Part shown: one piece after another, positions 23,601-35,800 of the stretch
How positions within the stretch are numbered: the stretch's first letter is position 1
How the letters are laid out: each line of letters opens with the position of its first letter
NCBI GenBank assembly: GCA_045837725.1
Contig: JBEWZL010000236.1
Coordinates: 62,001 to 126,000 of the forward strand
DNA from: Vermamoeba vermiformis
Taxonomy: Eukaryota > Tubulinea > Echinamoebida
DNA length: 64,000 nt
Reading direction: 5' to 3'
Made by a program: the position numbers and the translations under genes
Notes under the pieces: generated by a model
Database searches by the model: none
What the model was told of the DNA's origin: nothing
What the model saw: only the letters and a program-made list of their open reading frames with translations

Positions 23601-24885
23601 TTTTCAATGCGGGTCTTCAAGCGCTGTTGCTGCTCTTTGATGAAATCTTCAATTTCACGCTGACACATCTGTGACTCGCGCTCAAGTCGGTGCAAGAACT
23701 CGTCGTGTGCTGCGCTTTTTTCGCGCACTTTTTTCTCGTCATCTTTCCAGTACTTGTCCCATTCCTTCTTGCCCTCTTTGAACTCGCGATCGGACTCGTT
23801 AAACTCTTCTTCAAATTGACGTTGTCTTTGTTGCAATATTCTCTCGTAGTTTACGTCTAATACAAGTTATGTTATTCAATCGTATTTAATAGGTGCAGGA
23901 GATTTTTGTTGCGTGAAATTTCAGATCAACTGAAAATTTAAATTCGATACAAGTTTATATGGCGCGCTATTTACGCAAGAATTTGATTTAAATAATTTTC
24001 CAAATAATAATCCCATTATATTTTAATTTTAGGATATTTACCTGCGTCGTACAGGCCGATGACAGAAGATCCGCCTCTGCTACTTCCAGCAGCTCCTGCC
24101 GCACCAGCAGCACGCGATTTTGGAGCAGCACGAAGAATTTGCTTCAATTTGCGCGCACTGGGCATGGCACTGGTACCCGTCGCACCCTTGCTGCTAGATG
24201 TCGCAGCGGTTGAACGGGTAGAGCTGTATTTAGAGTCTAAAATTGAAGTCCTCTTAGTGTCACTGGTACTTGATGAATATTTAGAGGTTGTAGTATCGGT
24301 CAGTCGTGAAGGACGCGAAGTTGCTACATCTGAATATCTTGATCTTGACGAGCTTCTAGATGATCGAGAACTAACGCTATCGTCACTATTATCAGATGTA
24401 GTAGAGCGTGGTGATGCAGCAGGTGATGCAGCGGGGGAGCTGTCCTTTACACTGCTGGTATCCAACGTGATTCGACTTTTTCGTGTAGACACATTGTCAT
24501 CAGATTTATCTGCATCATATCGCGAGCTGCTCGGTGAATATTTAGAGGTGTAACTGCTAGTAGAGGGTCTATCTAAGTAAGAGCGCGTGCTGCTAGAAGT
24601 TGAAGGTCTACTGCTGTAATCTGAAGTTCTCGTGCCACCAAGACTTGCTCTAGAAGTATAGGAGCTGCTGCTCGATGAATATGAGCTGGTAGAGGTGCTA
24701 GGGGTGTAAGAAGAGCCAGTCGTGGTGCTGGAACGAGTGCTCGAGTAAGATGGCGTGTAGGACGTTGAAGTGCCGCCGAGTGATGCTCGAGGCTTGTAGG
24801 ATGAGGACGAGGTATATGACGAGGTACTGCTCGTACTGGAGGTGTACCTGCTACCCGTCTCCGTCCTTCTGTTTGAGTCACTCAT
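20676..24885 (-). CDS. giant Glu/Lys-rich coiled-coil protein of unknown function
   Basis: A 1307-residue protein with exons 24885-24042, 23856-23588, 23532-23088 and 23041-20676. Residues 1-280 are Ser/Thr/Tyr/Arg low complexity. Residues 280-520 are a charged helix (EERLAREEKDAEEDKIRHSR). From about 530 to 1270 the sequence is built of imperfect 14-20-residue units such as LAAEEEERKKKEEADK and LLEEERRLLEEEERKR, a trichohyalin-like single helix. The end is acidic (SFNPDDVDMD). No enzymatic domain is visible. Such proteins serve as cytoskeletal or spacer filaments; that is analogy only. The DNA repeats make assembly collapse possible, so true length may differ. Long open frames opposite it are by-products of the repeats. 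Confidence 0.8.
20860..22700. repeat. degenerate coding minisatellite in the coiled-coil gene
   Basis: On the coding strand this stretch repeats GAA/GAG/AAG/CGC-rich units that encode EEE(R/A)KKKEE and LLEEER(R/L)L blocks, dozens of times with mismatches. Units are 42-60 bp and in frame. The repeat is part of the protein-coding sequence, not an independent element. Confidence 0.8.
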
Positions 24886-25031
24886 GCGTGCTCTGCTCAA
24901 CAGAAAAATAAATAAAATAATAAAATTCAATTTCAAAATCTCTCTTGAGCACAACCGTCAATCGGAACAATTGCTTATTGATTATATACATCATATCCAT
25001 GAAAGCTCACTAAGGACACATAATAAACATC
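24886..25031. promoter_or_regulatory. divergent promoter, coiled-coil gene / WDR59
   Basis: These 146 bp lie between two outward-facing start codons. The sequence is AT-rich without an obvious motif; function is inferred from arrangement. Confidence 0.4.
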
Positions 25032-28000
25032 ATGTCGATAGATGCAAATGATTCGCTGGTCGTAGATGACACCGAATCCACACTGTACCAAACAATTGCA
25101 GTTAAATATCAAAAAGCAATTAATTCACTTGCAGTTGATTGTACTGGTCAATATGCTGCGCTTGGAGGGTAAGAAAAATACTAGCAAAAATTAGTAAAAA
25201 TTGCTCAATAATTTCAAACAAATTCTGAGAGGCAATTATAACACCCTTACTACGGTTAATCGCTGTAATATCGATGAATAATATTAATACTATTCTTTAA
25301 ATAGAAAAAAAGGAATATACATTATAGATCTCGAAGAGCCTTGGGAGACATCCAAGACCCTCTATCAGAAAGGCAAGTGGGAGATATCAGTCGCGCAGTG
25401 GAATCCTCATCCGAGCAAGGCAAGTTGGATTGCGAGTGGCGCGGGCAACGACTTGCTCATTTGGAACTTGGAAGATCGACGCTCGGCGCTGCAAGGCATT
25501 GTACAAGCACATCAACGCGCAGTCGCAGACATCAATTGGAGTGTATTTGAGCCGAATATACTCGCATCCTGTTCCGCTGACACCTATATCAATGTGTGGG
25601 ACGTGCGAGACACGAAGAGCTGTTTGAAGATGCGATCCTTTTGCGCATGGACCGGTACGTGAGTGAAGTATAGGCACGCGCGTACTAACAAGTAGTGTAC
25701 TAGTGGGGGCATCACAAGTGCGCTGGAACAGATACAATCCGAGTCTATTGGCCTCTGCACACGACGGTGAAGTGCGGATCTGGGACATTCGCGTGAGTAG
25801 TACTCGACTCGAGATAATACAACACCGTTATTATGCACGCATTAACTCATTAACACATACACTAGCGCGAGGCAGCACCGATGGTCACCATCACCGCGCA
25901 CATGAGCAAGATCACGGGCATTGATTGGAGCTATCAGTCCGAGCACGAACTGCTCTCGTGCAGTCAAGACAAAACTGTCAAAGTGAGTGCTGTACCGCGC
26001 ATGACACCTGTCAACATGTCAATATGCGCAAGTGTCACTAACAGCTATTGTTGCTAGTTTTGGAATATTCGCACGCCAAATGTCTGTCAACAAACGCTGC
26101 AGACTGGCACACCTGTCGCACGAGCACGTTACACGGTACGTACATTCCTTATTAGGCAATAGTGGTCACGTGACAGCACTGACACCAGTCGCAGCCATTC
26201 GGCAAGGGAGTGATTACGATGGCTCAGCGCAGTGACTTCACGCTGCGACTGTGGGCCCTGAAAGATTTGAGCGCGCCCGTGCACTGCTTCATGGGCCACA
26301 CGGACATTGTGCAGGCCTTTGACTGGCGCGCAGTGGACCGACAAGAGGGCGATCTGTTCCACCAGCGCGACTACCAGCTCATCACCTGGGCCAAGGACTT
26401 GCATCTGCGGCTGTGGTCGATTGAGCCCGAGGTGTTGGACGAGATGGACGACAATCCCTCCAACACTCCGCGCAGCACGTCTGCGAGTGGCACTGCGCAC
26501 ATGAAGCAGAACGCCTTCAACTTGCTCGACGACCCCAACCTGATCACCAACTTTGAGCAAGAGCTGACGTACTTGGAGCAGAAACAGATCCCCAACATCA
26601 CCATTGAGGACGTCAATCTCGCCACGCGTGTGGTCACAGTGCTCATTCGTGTCGACATGCGCATCGTGCAGCTGCGCGTCGTGTTCCCCTCGCACTACCC
26701 CAACGGTGCCGCGCCGTCATTTGAGTTCTTGAACCTGACTTCGCTCACACACCGCGACAAGACCAAGCTCAAAGAGATACTCAGCGAGACTGCCAATCAC
26801 TACTGCGAGCGCAATCGACCCTGTTTTGAGGCCTGTTTGCGCCAAGCAGCTGTAGCGCTCAAGTCCGGTGAGATTGGCGGTGGCTTGGAGAGCGACGGAC
26901 TGACGCGCAGTTCACCGACACCTCTTTCACTGAACAGCGGTGGTGGCACACTCGAGGGACCGCTCATCATGCCCGACTTCACCAACACCATCAATCCAGC
27001 CCCTCCACCACGCACCACGAGCCCTGCTACAGCGGTGGACAGCAGTGACATGCGCGTGCCTTATCCGCGCACCTGTTCAGCGGTGTGGAGCGGCACTTCC
27101 AAGCTCGTGGTGTGGTTCAATCGCACGGCATTGCTCGGCAAGACAATGGCTGATTACAAGCGCAAGTTCGGCAGTGCTCCTGAAGTGACACGTGACAGCA
27201 AGCCACGTGATGTCATTTCAATCGCCAAGTACTTTTTTGGCACGGGCGACAATGATCTGTTGGCAGGAGATCACTTGATGAGCGACAATGTGCACGATCA
27301 CGTGGACATTGACTATTTTGGACCGAGCTTGAACATGCGAGGGCAGTCGAGTCTCAGCTCACTCAGCACGGCCAAGACATCGCGCGACCAGCTGGCCCTG
27401 GTGAGTGTGCGCGACATGTCAGCGTACATGCCGCTCTCAGAACACCTCGGCATTCACTACACGGTCAACTTCGACAAACAACTGCCCACACAGCTCTCAC
27501 GTCGCGAACAACTGTGTCACATCTGCGCACTCAACGCACAAGCAGCGCACAAAGTGGGCCGAGAAGATCTCGTGCAGACCTGGCACCTGATGAGTCACGT
27601 GATCGATCCCAAAGTGTACAAGACTCCGAACACGAGCAGGGACCGTGCCATGATGGTGATGCAAAACAACACAGCGGTAGTGCTGCCCTGGCCCCTGCAC
27701 CCCTTTGGTCGACACTTGGTGCTGAACATTCTGCGGCACTACGAACAGATGCGTGATGTGCAGACCCTCGCCATGATCAGCTGCGTGCTCGAACTCGCCT
27801 TCACACACCTCGCGGCGAGTGTTGAGAGTCCTGCCGCCGCTGAACACGAGCCTGCACAGCCCTCGCGTGCCAATGCCCCCAACACCCCCACGGTGAAGAT
27901 GAGCTCCACCACTACCTCGCTGATTGCAGACTACTTCAGCTTCTTCACGCAGAAGCAGCCGAGTCCCAAGCCCAAGTCCCACAACAACAACAACACTGCG

Positions 28001-28684
28001 ACACCTCCGCCCCCCTCGCAGTACAACAGCATGGCACAGCTGCCCGATGTCAGCAAGATCTCTGCCTCGCCGCGCGTGCCCAGCAAGAACTCGTGGTCCT
28101 TGCTAGAGCCGAGCAACACCGCGGCATATCATCAGTACCGCAAGTGCTACGCCGATGTGTTGTATCGCTGGGGACTGCTCAATGCACGCGCGTCAGTGCT
28201 CAAGTACGTCGAAGAGGCCTCAGAGTCGCACCAAGGCATTGGTACGTGTCAATCCATGCGTGACAGGTGTCATAATCATCAAGGGGTCATCCACTTACTG
28301 ACACTCGTCTTTGACAGATTTTGACATTTTGTGTCGTCACTGTGGCCGTGCCGTGAGCAGTCCGAATTGTCCGCACTGCAAGAAGAGTGCCATGACCTGC
28401 GCACTGTGTCACTTGCCTGTCAAAGGTCTGTTGCCGCACACACATATGACAAGCTGTGTATTCACCGTGTAATTTTCAGGTCTCTCGAGCTTCTGTTTGA
28501 CATGCGGACACGGCGGACACAGCCACCACATGCAGGACTGGTTCCGCACTGAGTCACTCTGTCCCTCGGGCTGCGGCTGTGCTTGTACGTACTCACCTGA
28601 TGTATTCGGCGCTGGTGCCACTCACTTATTTCCTTATTAGGTAAAGAGAATAATATGGCCCTCGCCACGGAAGATGACTTTTAA
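25032..28684 (+). CDS. WDR59: WDR59, GATOR2/SEA complex subunit
   Basis: A 1024-residue protein with nine exons (25032-25168, 25305-25654, 25704-25792, 25866-25982, 26058-26135, 26195-28241, 28318-28425, 28480-28584, 28641-28684). The N-terminal third is a WD40 propeller with WD-like ends (LLIWNLED, INVWDVRD, VRIWDIR, VKFWNIR, LRLWALKD). An RWD domain follows (LTYLEQKQIPNITIEDVN, LRVVFPSHYPNGAAPSFEF). After a long helical region and a Ser/Pro linker, the C-terminus is a zinc-binding RING-like module: CRHCGRAVSSPNCPHC, CALCHLPVKGLSSFC, CGHGGHSHHM, CPSGCGCAC. This order is diagnostic of WDR59, which acts in amino-acid signalling to TORC1 at the lysosome. TGTAAATA follows the stop. Confidence 0.95.
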
Positions 28685-28716
28685 CTTGTAAATACCTTTA
28701 TGTACAATAAACGCGT

Positions 28717-30183
28717 TTAATACAACATGCCGAGCAGCAGTGCGAGCCAGATCATCATTCCCGTGAAGTGATTGGCGCGAAATTTCACTGCGCAGTCAGG
28801 ACCGTCGTTGATGTCTAGAGTGCGGATCTGCCAGTACAAATGTGCTGCTACTGGCACCAGCGCAAAGTAATATACTGGATTCAATTCGTGTACGACTCCG
28901 GTAATAGTGAGTGCAGTCATCATCAGTGCAGCAAAGCCAGTGAACCATTGCTTGGATTCGGATCCGAATCTGAGTGCCGTGCTTTTGACGCCAATCAACT
29001 GATCGTCTGCCTTATCTTGGTGCGCATAGATAGTGTCGTAGATGAGAGTCCATGCCACACCTGCCATGTAGGGCCAGATGACAGGAGTGAGTGCGCGGAA
29101 CAACTCGTTCAGTGAATGGAAGTCAGCCAGGGCCACCGACCAGCCCAGCAACACTCCCCAATTGAATGCGAGACCTAGCACGAGCTGCGGCCAATACGAC
29201 ACTCGTTTGATCGCGGGGTAGATGATGACGAGCGGTGCTGACAGCAATCCCACTGATCACGTGACTGTCAATTCACTGAATGACATCAAAAGAATTCAGT
29301 CCACTCACCGATGATGGCACTCGTCGGCAGCTGCAACAACACCGCGAGACTAGCTAGGCCCGAGACAAGCAGTGCAGCAGCAGCGCCAGTCATCGTCACT
29401 GCACCACTCGCCAGGGGTCTGGATCGAGTGCGCGTCACTAGCCGATCAAAGTTGCGGTCCCACATGTCGTTGATAATCTGCGAGAGGAGTCAGCGCGGTG
29501 CTGCGATGCAACAATATGACTCACACAGCCAGCTCCTCGTGCCAACACAGCACCAGTCAAAAACAATGCGAGTGTGTACAAGTAGTGCGGGATCTGCTCG
29601 GGATGACTGAGACTCGGTCCTAGTGCTAGTGTGATGCCCCATGTGCAGGGCCAGTATAGCAACCACACTCCGATGGGCTTGTCTAGCCGCAACAGTCGTC
29701 TGTGTTGTTATTAGTATGAATGGTCAAGCTGAATGACACGTACAAATAGGGTTGCAGTGCAGCAGGGGCATGAGTCACTATATAACCAAATAGGCCCTCA
29801 CTTGCGCGCGCTTTTTCAGCGGTCGTTTGAAAGTACTGCGCGACTTCTCGAGCAAACCTGCGCGGCAAGCTGTTGTGAACTGGATCTGCTTCGCTCGAAT
29901 TATTTTTTGGAGCTGTACAATACTTGTAGGAGTTGATAAATATTTGTGGACTATTAATTATAATGGACTTTCTATTTTTTGTCAAGTTGTAAAAGAGGGA
30001 TCTGGATCCGGTGGTTTTGAAAGCTCTGGCATTGGTCAATACAGTCGAATGTAATATTGAACTGCGCGTTACTCGAGTGATGTGCCACATGTGTAGTGGC
30101 GCATGGTACGTAGTGAGAACAATGAGTGCGGTGAGTTTAGCTAGCCGTTTTCTGTCAAAAAAATCACGGAACCCAGTGAACAT
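28717..30183 (-). CDS. COQ2: 4-hydroxybenzoate polyprenyltransferase (ubiquinone synthesis)
   Basis: A 439-residue UbiA-family membrane enzyme that prenylates 4-hydroxybenzoate in ubiquinone synthesis. Exons 30183-29744, 29699-29525, 29477-29309 and 29252-28717. The N-terminal 130 residues are Arg/Ser/Thr-rich, as expected of a mitochondrial presequence; a second ATG at 30090 ([11 protein letters not shown]) is an equally good start. Both Mg-prenyl-diphosphate motifs are present: NDMWDRNFD and [12 protein letters not shown], as is [15 protein letters not shown] at the first helix. It ends 32 bp from the WDR59 stop and starts 18 bp from UNG. Confidence 0.94.
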
Positions 30184-30201
30184 CACCAGCACAATCGTAA
30201 C
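30184..30201. promoter_or_regulatory. 18-bp gap between divergent COQ2 and UNG start codons
   Basis: The two ATG codons are separated by 18 bp, so each gene's 5' leader must overlap the other's coding sequence unless the internal starts (30090 for COQ2, 30265 for UNG) are used. Both internal starts are plausible, giving a 174-bp promoter. Confidence 0.45.
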
Positions 30202-31428
30202 ATGTTTATAGTGCAGAGCATTACAAGGCAGTGTGCTATTATTAATACCGCGAGATCTTATTTAATGTCTGCTTCGTACAGCACCAAGCGCAGCGCTGAA
30301 GAAGAGCCGCCTTTGAAAAGGCTCAAGTCAACCGATACCTCCGCCAGTGATAATCGCACAACAATAACAACACCGCGAATAATTCTGCACCTCCTCCTTC
30401 AGCTGAATTATCACTAGAGGCGAAAAAGAAAATTGAACAAAGTCGGATTGCAGCACTGACACGCCGCTATTCTGCACAGCTCAAAGATGAGTCGTGGAAA
30501 AATGTCCTAAAAGAAGGTGAATGATAATTTCATTAATAATTCTAATCGGCAATATTTAGAGTTTGAGAAGCCTTATTTTTCAGAGCTTATCCAGTTTTTG
30601 GACAATGAAAAGAAGCAATCAAAGGTGATCTTACCAGCGGAAGGAGATGTATTTAACGCATTCAATTACTGTCCATTCGATAAGACTAAAGTAGTGATCA
30701 TTGGCCAAGGTATTCAATTTGAATTTTGTCGTGATTTTGGCGGCAACAGATCGTAATGCACGAGAATTAACCCTGCGCTTTAGACCCTTATCACGGCTTA
30801 GGACAGGCACACGGACTTTCATTTTCAGTACAATACGGCATTGCCACACCTCCTAGTCTGCAGAACATCTACAAAGAGCTCGCGAGTGACGCAGTGAATC
30901 CACCATTCGTGGTGCCCAATCACGGCAATCTCACGCAATGGGCGACACGCGGTGTGTTGCTGCTCAATGCTGTGCTCACGGTGCAGCTCAAAACCGCTAA
31001 TGCGCATCAGGGCAAAGGTAGCTATTGTTGCGTCGTGCGAGCCACTGACTGACACGTGTCATTTGCAGGCTGGGAGAACTTCACCGATGCAGCGATCAAA
31101 CAGCTCTCAGCACAGCGCACAGGACTCGTGTTTTTGTTGTGGGGAAAATTCGCGCAAGCCAAGGCCTCACTGATCGATGCCAAGGTACCTTAAACTGTCA
31201 TTGCCTTATTTGGAGCTCAGTCACTGATCTGTCGCACAGAAACATCACGTGCTCAAAGCAGGGCACCCCTCGCCCTATTCAGAGCGCTTGTTCTTCGGCT
31301 GCAAACACTTTTCCAAAGCCAACCAGTTGCTGCGCGAGGCAGGCATGGATCCAATTGATTGGCGACTGGACCCTGCACCACAGACCCCCTCCTCGCCACA
31401 AAAGAAGCGAACTTACTCGCAGGTGTAA
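30202..31428 (+). CDS. UNG: uracil-DNA glycosylase, family 1
   Basis: A 315-residue enzyme that removes uracil from DNA. Exons 30202-30346, 30403-30516, 30560-30709, 30784-31017, 31069-31184 and 31240-31428. The water-activating loop GQDPYHG is split by intron 3 at GQ/DPYHG, and the DNA-intercalation loop reads [21 protein letters not shown]; the uracil-recognition stretch is [10 protein letters not shown]. The first ATG gives a hydrophobic/basic leader ([19 protein letters not shown]), while the second ATG starts [10 protein letters not shown] followed by PPLKRLK, a nuclear signal. This mirrors the mitochondrial and nuclear forms of animal UNG. The 3' tail holds [18 protein letters not shown] follows at 31437. 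Confidence 0.95.
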
Positions 31429-31640
31429 TGATGTTCTGTAAATAGGAAAAATGATGTGGATCACATCTGCTTCGGCGCTTTTAATTGCTGTTGTCGTCCG
31501 TTATTCATCCAAACAACATTAATACAATGTGATTCAAAGGTGTTTATGTTAGGCTGGCTCGTGTTCCCTCTTTAATTCCGAGAACAGCTTTGGCAGCGCG
31601 ACATTTGATCTGACCACCACAATTGCATATTTCAATTTTA

Positions 31641-34600
31641 ATGGACCCAACTCAAGCAATTGCTTGGCACGATGACAATATAGAGGACCATGAGTCAAAC
31701 GTCGAGGAGATCCCGCAGGTGCGTACAGTTTCAATATTATAGGCTGGTTAAATTATTGGATATTATTTTTGCTAATATATATTCCTTCGTCGCATACCAT
31801 ATTTCGCATTTAAATATTTTTCTAATTTTTAATTAGATTTTAGTCTCGCTGACAGTCAAAGATAAAGACAAGGTATTTGAGCTGCACGAAGGAACGCACT
31901 CAATAGGCAGAACAGCCGACAATAAAATAGTCTTGTCTTACGCATCAATTTCCAAAAAACACGCCTTGCTCGGTAAGTTCGTGCTCGCAGTGCTGCATCG
32001 CTGACCGTGCACATCGATCAGAGGTGTCCAAATCGAGCAACAACACGGTGTACTGCTTCATCACTGACTGCGGCAGTCTCAACAAAACACGGCTGTGTCG
32101 CAGTGACGATGAGAAGGGCATTGTACTCACGCCTAACACGCGCTACGAGGTACAGTGATGCGCAGGAGGAGTAGCCAGTGTCTGACAGTAGTATATTTGC
32201 AGATATTGCCTGGCTCCAGACTCGTCTTTGGCGATGTCACGTGTCAGCTGACTGATCACACGGCTGAAAAAGAAGTGGCACCTGTCACCACTGAAGAACA
32301 ACGCGTGCCTGACACGAAGAGCGAGAGCGTTGTATTCAAAGTAGTGCATTTGCTATGCGAGTGTGTGTGGCTGTTGATTAACGTGTTGAACAGAAGCCAG
32401 CGAGTCTCGAGGCCACACAGGCCTACGAAGTCACCGATGAAGAGCTGTTGAATGATCTCATGCACGAGTCGCACGATGTCGTGCCCAAACGTCATGCAAG
32501 CAAGTGGACAGAACACGCCACTCAGCCATACGATGAGAGTGAGAGCACCACACTCGGATCCATGAACAACACACTCGGCAATGCATCGCTCAAATCAGAC
32601 TCGAGCACACTGTGGTTCAAGAAAGACAAGCCGAACAAGGACGCACTGCCGAGCACACAAGCTTATGATGAAGAGTCTACCCAAGGACCTGAGAGAGCTG
32701 AGATCACAGTGATTGTCACTGCTCCCACTCAAGCGTATGAAGAACCCGCAGAGGACGCTGGGCCCAAAGATGCAGCGGCAACACAGGCGTATGATGAGCC
32801 GTCGAGTGAGGTGAAGCACAAGGACATCAGTGCCACACTGGCCTATGACGAGGAGAGTGATGTGCCCATGAAGGACGTAAATGCCACACTGGCCTATGAA
32901 GAGCCCTCTAGTCCCATTAAAGCTGCAGACAACAACGCGACTCAAGCCTATGAAGAGCCAGCGAGCCCTGTCAAAGCTGCAGACAACAACGCTACACAGG
33001 CTTACGAAGAACCAGCGAGTCCGATGAAAACAGTGGACAACAACGCCACACAGGCTTATGAAGAACCAGCGAGTCCCCCCAAGTTGATTGAGGTGAATGC
33101 CACGCTGGCGTATGAAGAGGACAAGTCCGCAGAAGACAATAACAACAATGCCACGCAAGCTTATGAAGAGCCGTCCAGTCCGAAACTTGCGGACAACAAC
33201 AACAATAACGCTACTCAAGCTTATGAAGAGCCGTCCAGTCCGAAACTTACAGACAACAACAACAACAATAACGCTACTCAAGCCTATGAGGAGCCCGTCC
33301 AACCAGCAGACACTCACAACAATGCTACTCAAGCCTACGAAGAACCAGCGAGCCCCGTCAAAGCGGTGGACCACAATGCTACTCAAGCCTATGACGAGCC
33401 AGAGCACAATCTACCGGTGACACCCAGCAAGACCACTAAAGTTGTCACGTTTGCTGAAGTGAGTGTCACACAAGTGTACGAAGAGTCGGCGAGTCCAATG
33501 CGCGAAGATATGGACACCAACAATGCCACACTGCCGATCATTGAGCAGCACAGTCCACCTGAAATAGACCACAATGCCACACTGCCCATTGCAGAGCACG
33601 ACAGTCCTGAGTCAAATGAGCGGCACACAGACAAGATGGAGATTGACAGACCAGAGACCACTCACAAACGCGATGATGAAGAGCCATCGAGTCTGTTCCA
33701 CGACAGTCATCCGCGCGACAGACATGCGCAGCCTGTCAATCCTGAGACACGTCACTCTGACAGCAGTGACACGCAGGGCCCAGCACAGAGTAAAGTGACA
33801 GTGAGCGCTAGCAGCAAAATTACAACTTCTATTGTAGAGAGCATGCTAGACAATGAAGCGACACTGATGATAGTAGACTCGACTGAGATCAAGAACAACG
33901 AGAGCTTGGAGGCCACACTGCGATTGCCCTCGACTCCTCCCCTGCATGCATCAGCTGACTCGCTCTCTGATGAGGCAGTTGAGTCCATGCCTTCCGATCT
34001 GTGGTTCATCAAGCACAAAGGTATGAATGCTATTCCTATCCGAGCTCTTGCTCAATTGTGTTGCCAGATAAAGCATCAGAGGAGGCAGCAGACCAATCAC
34101 CCGCCTCAGAGCACACGAACACCCGTGCTGAACTGGCTCCTTCATCGCACAGCAACGAACAAAACAAGTTGCCAGCACAGGAACACAACACCGATCAGCA
34201 CACTGAGAGCCAAGCAGCTGTGTCGGAGAAAGAGTCGCACGACAACAATACCAACACTACAACAGAACCACCACCCAAATCCAGAACTAAAGGCCGCACC
34301 ACTCTGCGCAAGTCACTATCTCCGACACGTGCACGAACTAAGATTGAACCCGAAGAAGGCATGCAAGAGGATTCAACGGCCAATACGGACAAGTACGCAC
34401 TTGCATTGATCGAAAGAGTAACTAATGCTGTTGCAGGACCCGCGGCACTGAAGACAACGTCAAGACTGAGGCCCAGCAGAGCATTGCCACAGAGACGAAG
34501 AGCATACGAGGACGTCGCAAGAGCAAGAGCGAAGTGAGCGAGTCACCGCACGAACACACCGCTGAGTCGCACAACTCGAACAAGCGCACTACTCGTCGCA

Positions 34601-35578
34601 GCAGCTCAGCGAACAACACCAATGTGCCCATCAAAGAGGAGCCCAAAGAAGTGACCTCGAGTCAGAAGTCAGACGAGCAAGAGCACACCCCGCGCAAGAC
34701 TGGCAAGCGCAAGTTGTCGCAAGCAGTGGACGATTCACCTCGCGCAAGCAAGCGAGTCAAGGCCAGTCCCGAGGTCAAGTCCTCGCAAGACAAATCGACC
34801 ACTCGTCGCAAGAGCACAGGCTCAGATGCCATGGAGTCCGAGACAGTGGCCCCGCACATCTTGTTCACTGGATTCCCTGAAGACACGCTCAAAAAATACG
34901 CCAAGACAGTCGAGGCCCTTGGAGGTCACGTGATTGCAGATCTGAAGCACGTGGCTGAGTGCACACATCTCGTCACTGACTCTGCACAACGCACTGTCAA
35001 ATTTCTCGCCGCACTCAACTGTGTGAAGCACGTGGTCACATCCAAGTGGATCGACAAGTGTCACAAACAACACACCTTTGTCGAGGAGAGCACATTTGTC
35101 CTGCGCGATCACACAGCAGAACGCAAGTTTGACTTCCACTTGGAGCAGTCACTGCAACGCGCTGCTCAGGGCAAAGTGTTTGATGGGCTCTCATTCGTGC
35201 TCACCGCCAATGTCAAGCCTGTGCCTGACGATCTGAAGGTCATTATTGCAGCTGCTGGAGGACAGGTAGGCGCGTTGAATGCAGCACGACAATATACTCA
35301 TATCATGCTCAGTATGTTAAAGCTGCTCCCAAAAAAGTAGATCCGGCCACAATAATCATCGCGTGCGCTGAGGACTTGGAACAGGCGCGTACATTGCACG
35401 CACAAGGATATCGCGTGTACACGTCTGAATTCGTGTTGTCTAGCGTCATTCGACAGCAGATCAACTACGAAGCGTAAGTAGAGCTTGTATTGATGCACCA
35501 GTACTAAAGCGCTGCAGGAATCTGTTGCCTGATGCGACTGCGCCGGAGCAAGAGCGAAAGAACCGGAAAAAAAAGTAG
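31641..35578 (+). CDS. MDC1: MDC1-like DNA-damage mediator: FHA, TQxY repeats, tandem BRCT
   Basis: A 1160-residue protein with exons 31641-31718, 31837-31972, 32022-32149, 32203-32340, 32394-34020, 34068-34392, 34437-35265, 35313-35473 and 35518-35578. An N-terminal FHA domain (about 28-140: HSIGRTADNKIVLSYASISKKHA) is followed by 14 TQxY motifs, mostly NATQAYEEP(A/S)SP, plus three TLAY variants. Then a Ser/Thr/Lys-rich region leads to two BRCT domains (ILFTGFPEDTLKKYAKTVEA, CTHLVTDSAQRTVKFLAAL; second repeat ends with YTSEFVLSSVIRQQ). BRCT wording follows human MDC1, including HLVTD-RTVKFL-AL. The repeats are candidate ATM/ATR sites, like the TQxF cluster of MDC1 that recruits RNF8. Confidence 0.88.
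32640..33420 (+). repeat. coding tandem repeat NATQAYEEPxSP
   Basis: Imperfect tandem units of about 45-60 bp inside exon 5 of the MDC1-like gene encode the TQxY motif. AAC-codon runs between units vary from two to six Asn, suggesting slippage. The unit is always in frame. Confidence 0.85.
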
Positions 35579-35800
35579 TTTGCGCTGAAACCAAGGCACG
35601 TGACAGGCAGCCAATCAGAGAGCGATTTCCTAAAAAGGAATAGTTCGCGCTCTTTTATGTAAAAAAACACCGAGCCATTTTGAACTTGTATAGTTAGCAA
35701 CGTACAATAATAGATTGTACCTCGCTCTTGTAATATATATTTATCCTCCATTTGTACGAACTTAATGAGCGAACAGCACTAACCAGATCTGCGGCACAAC

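Noticed and set aside
32595-33661. Minus-strand open frame of 270 codons opposite the MDC1-like repeats
   Set aside because: It is the antisense of the in-frame tandem repeat and has no independent features.
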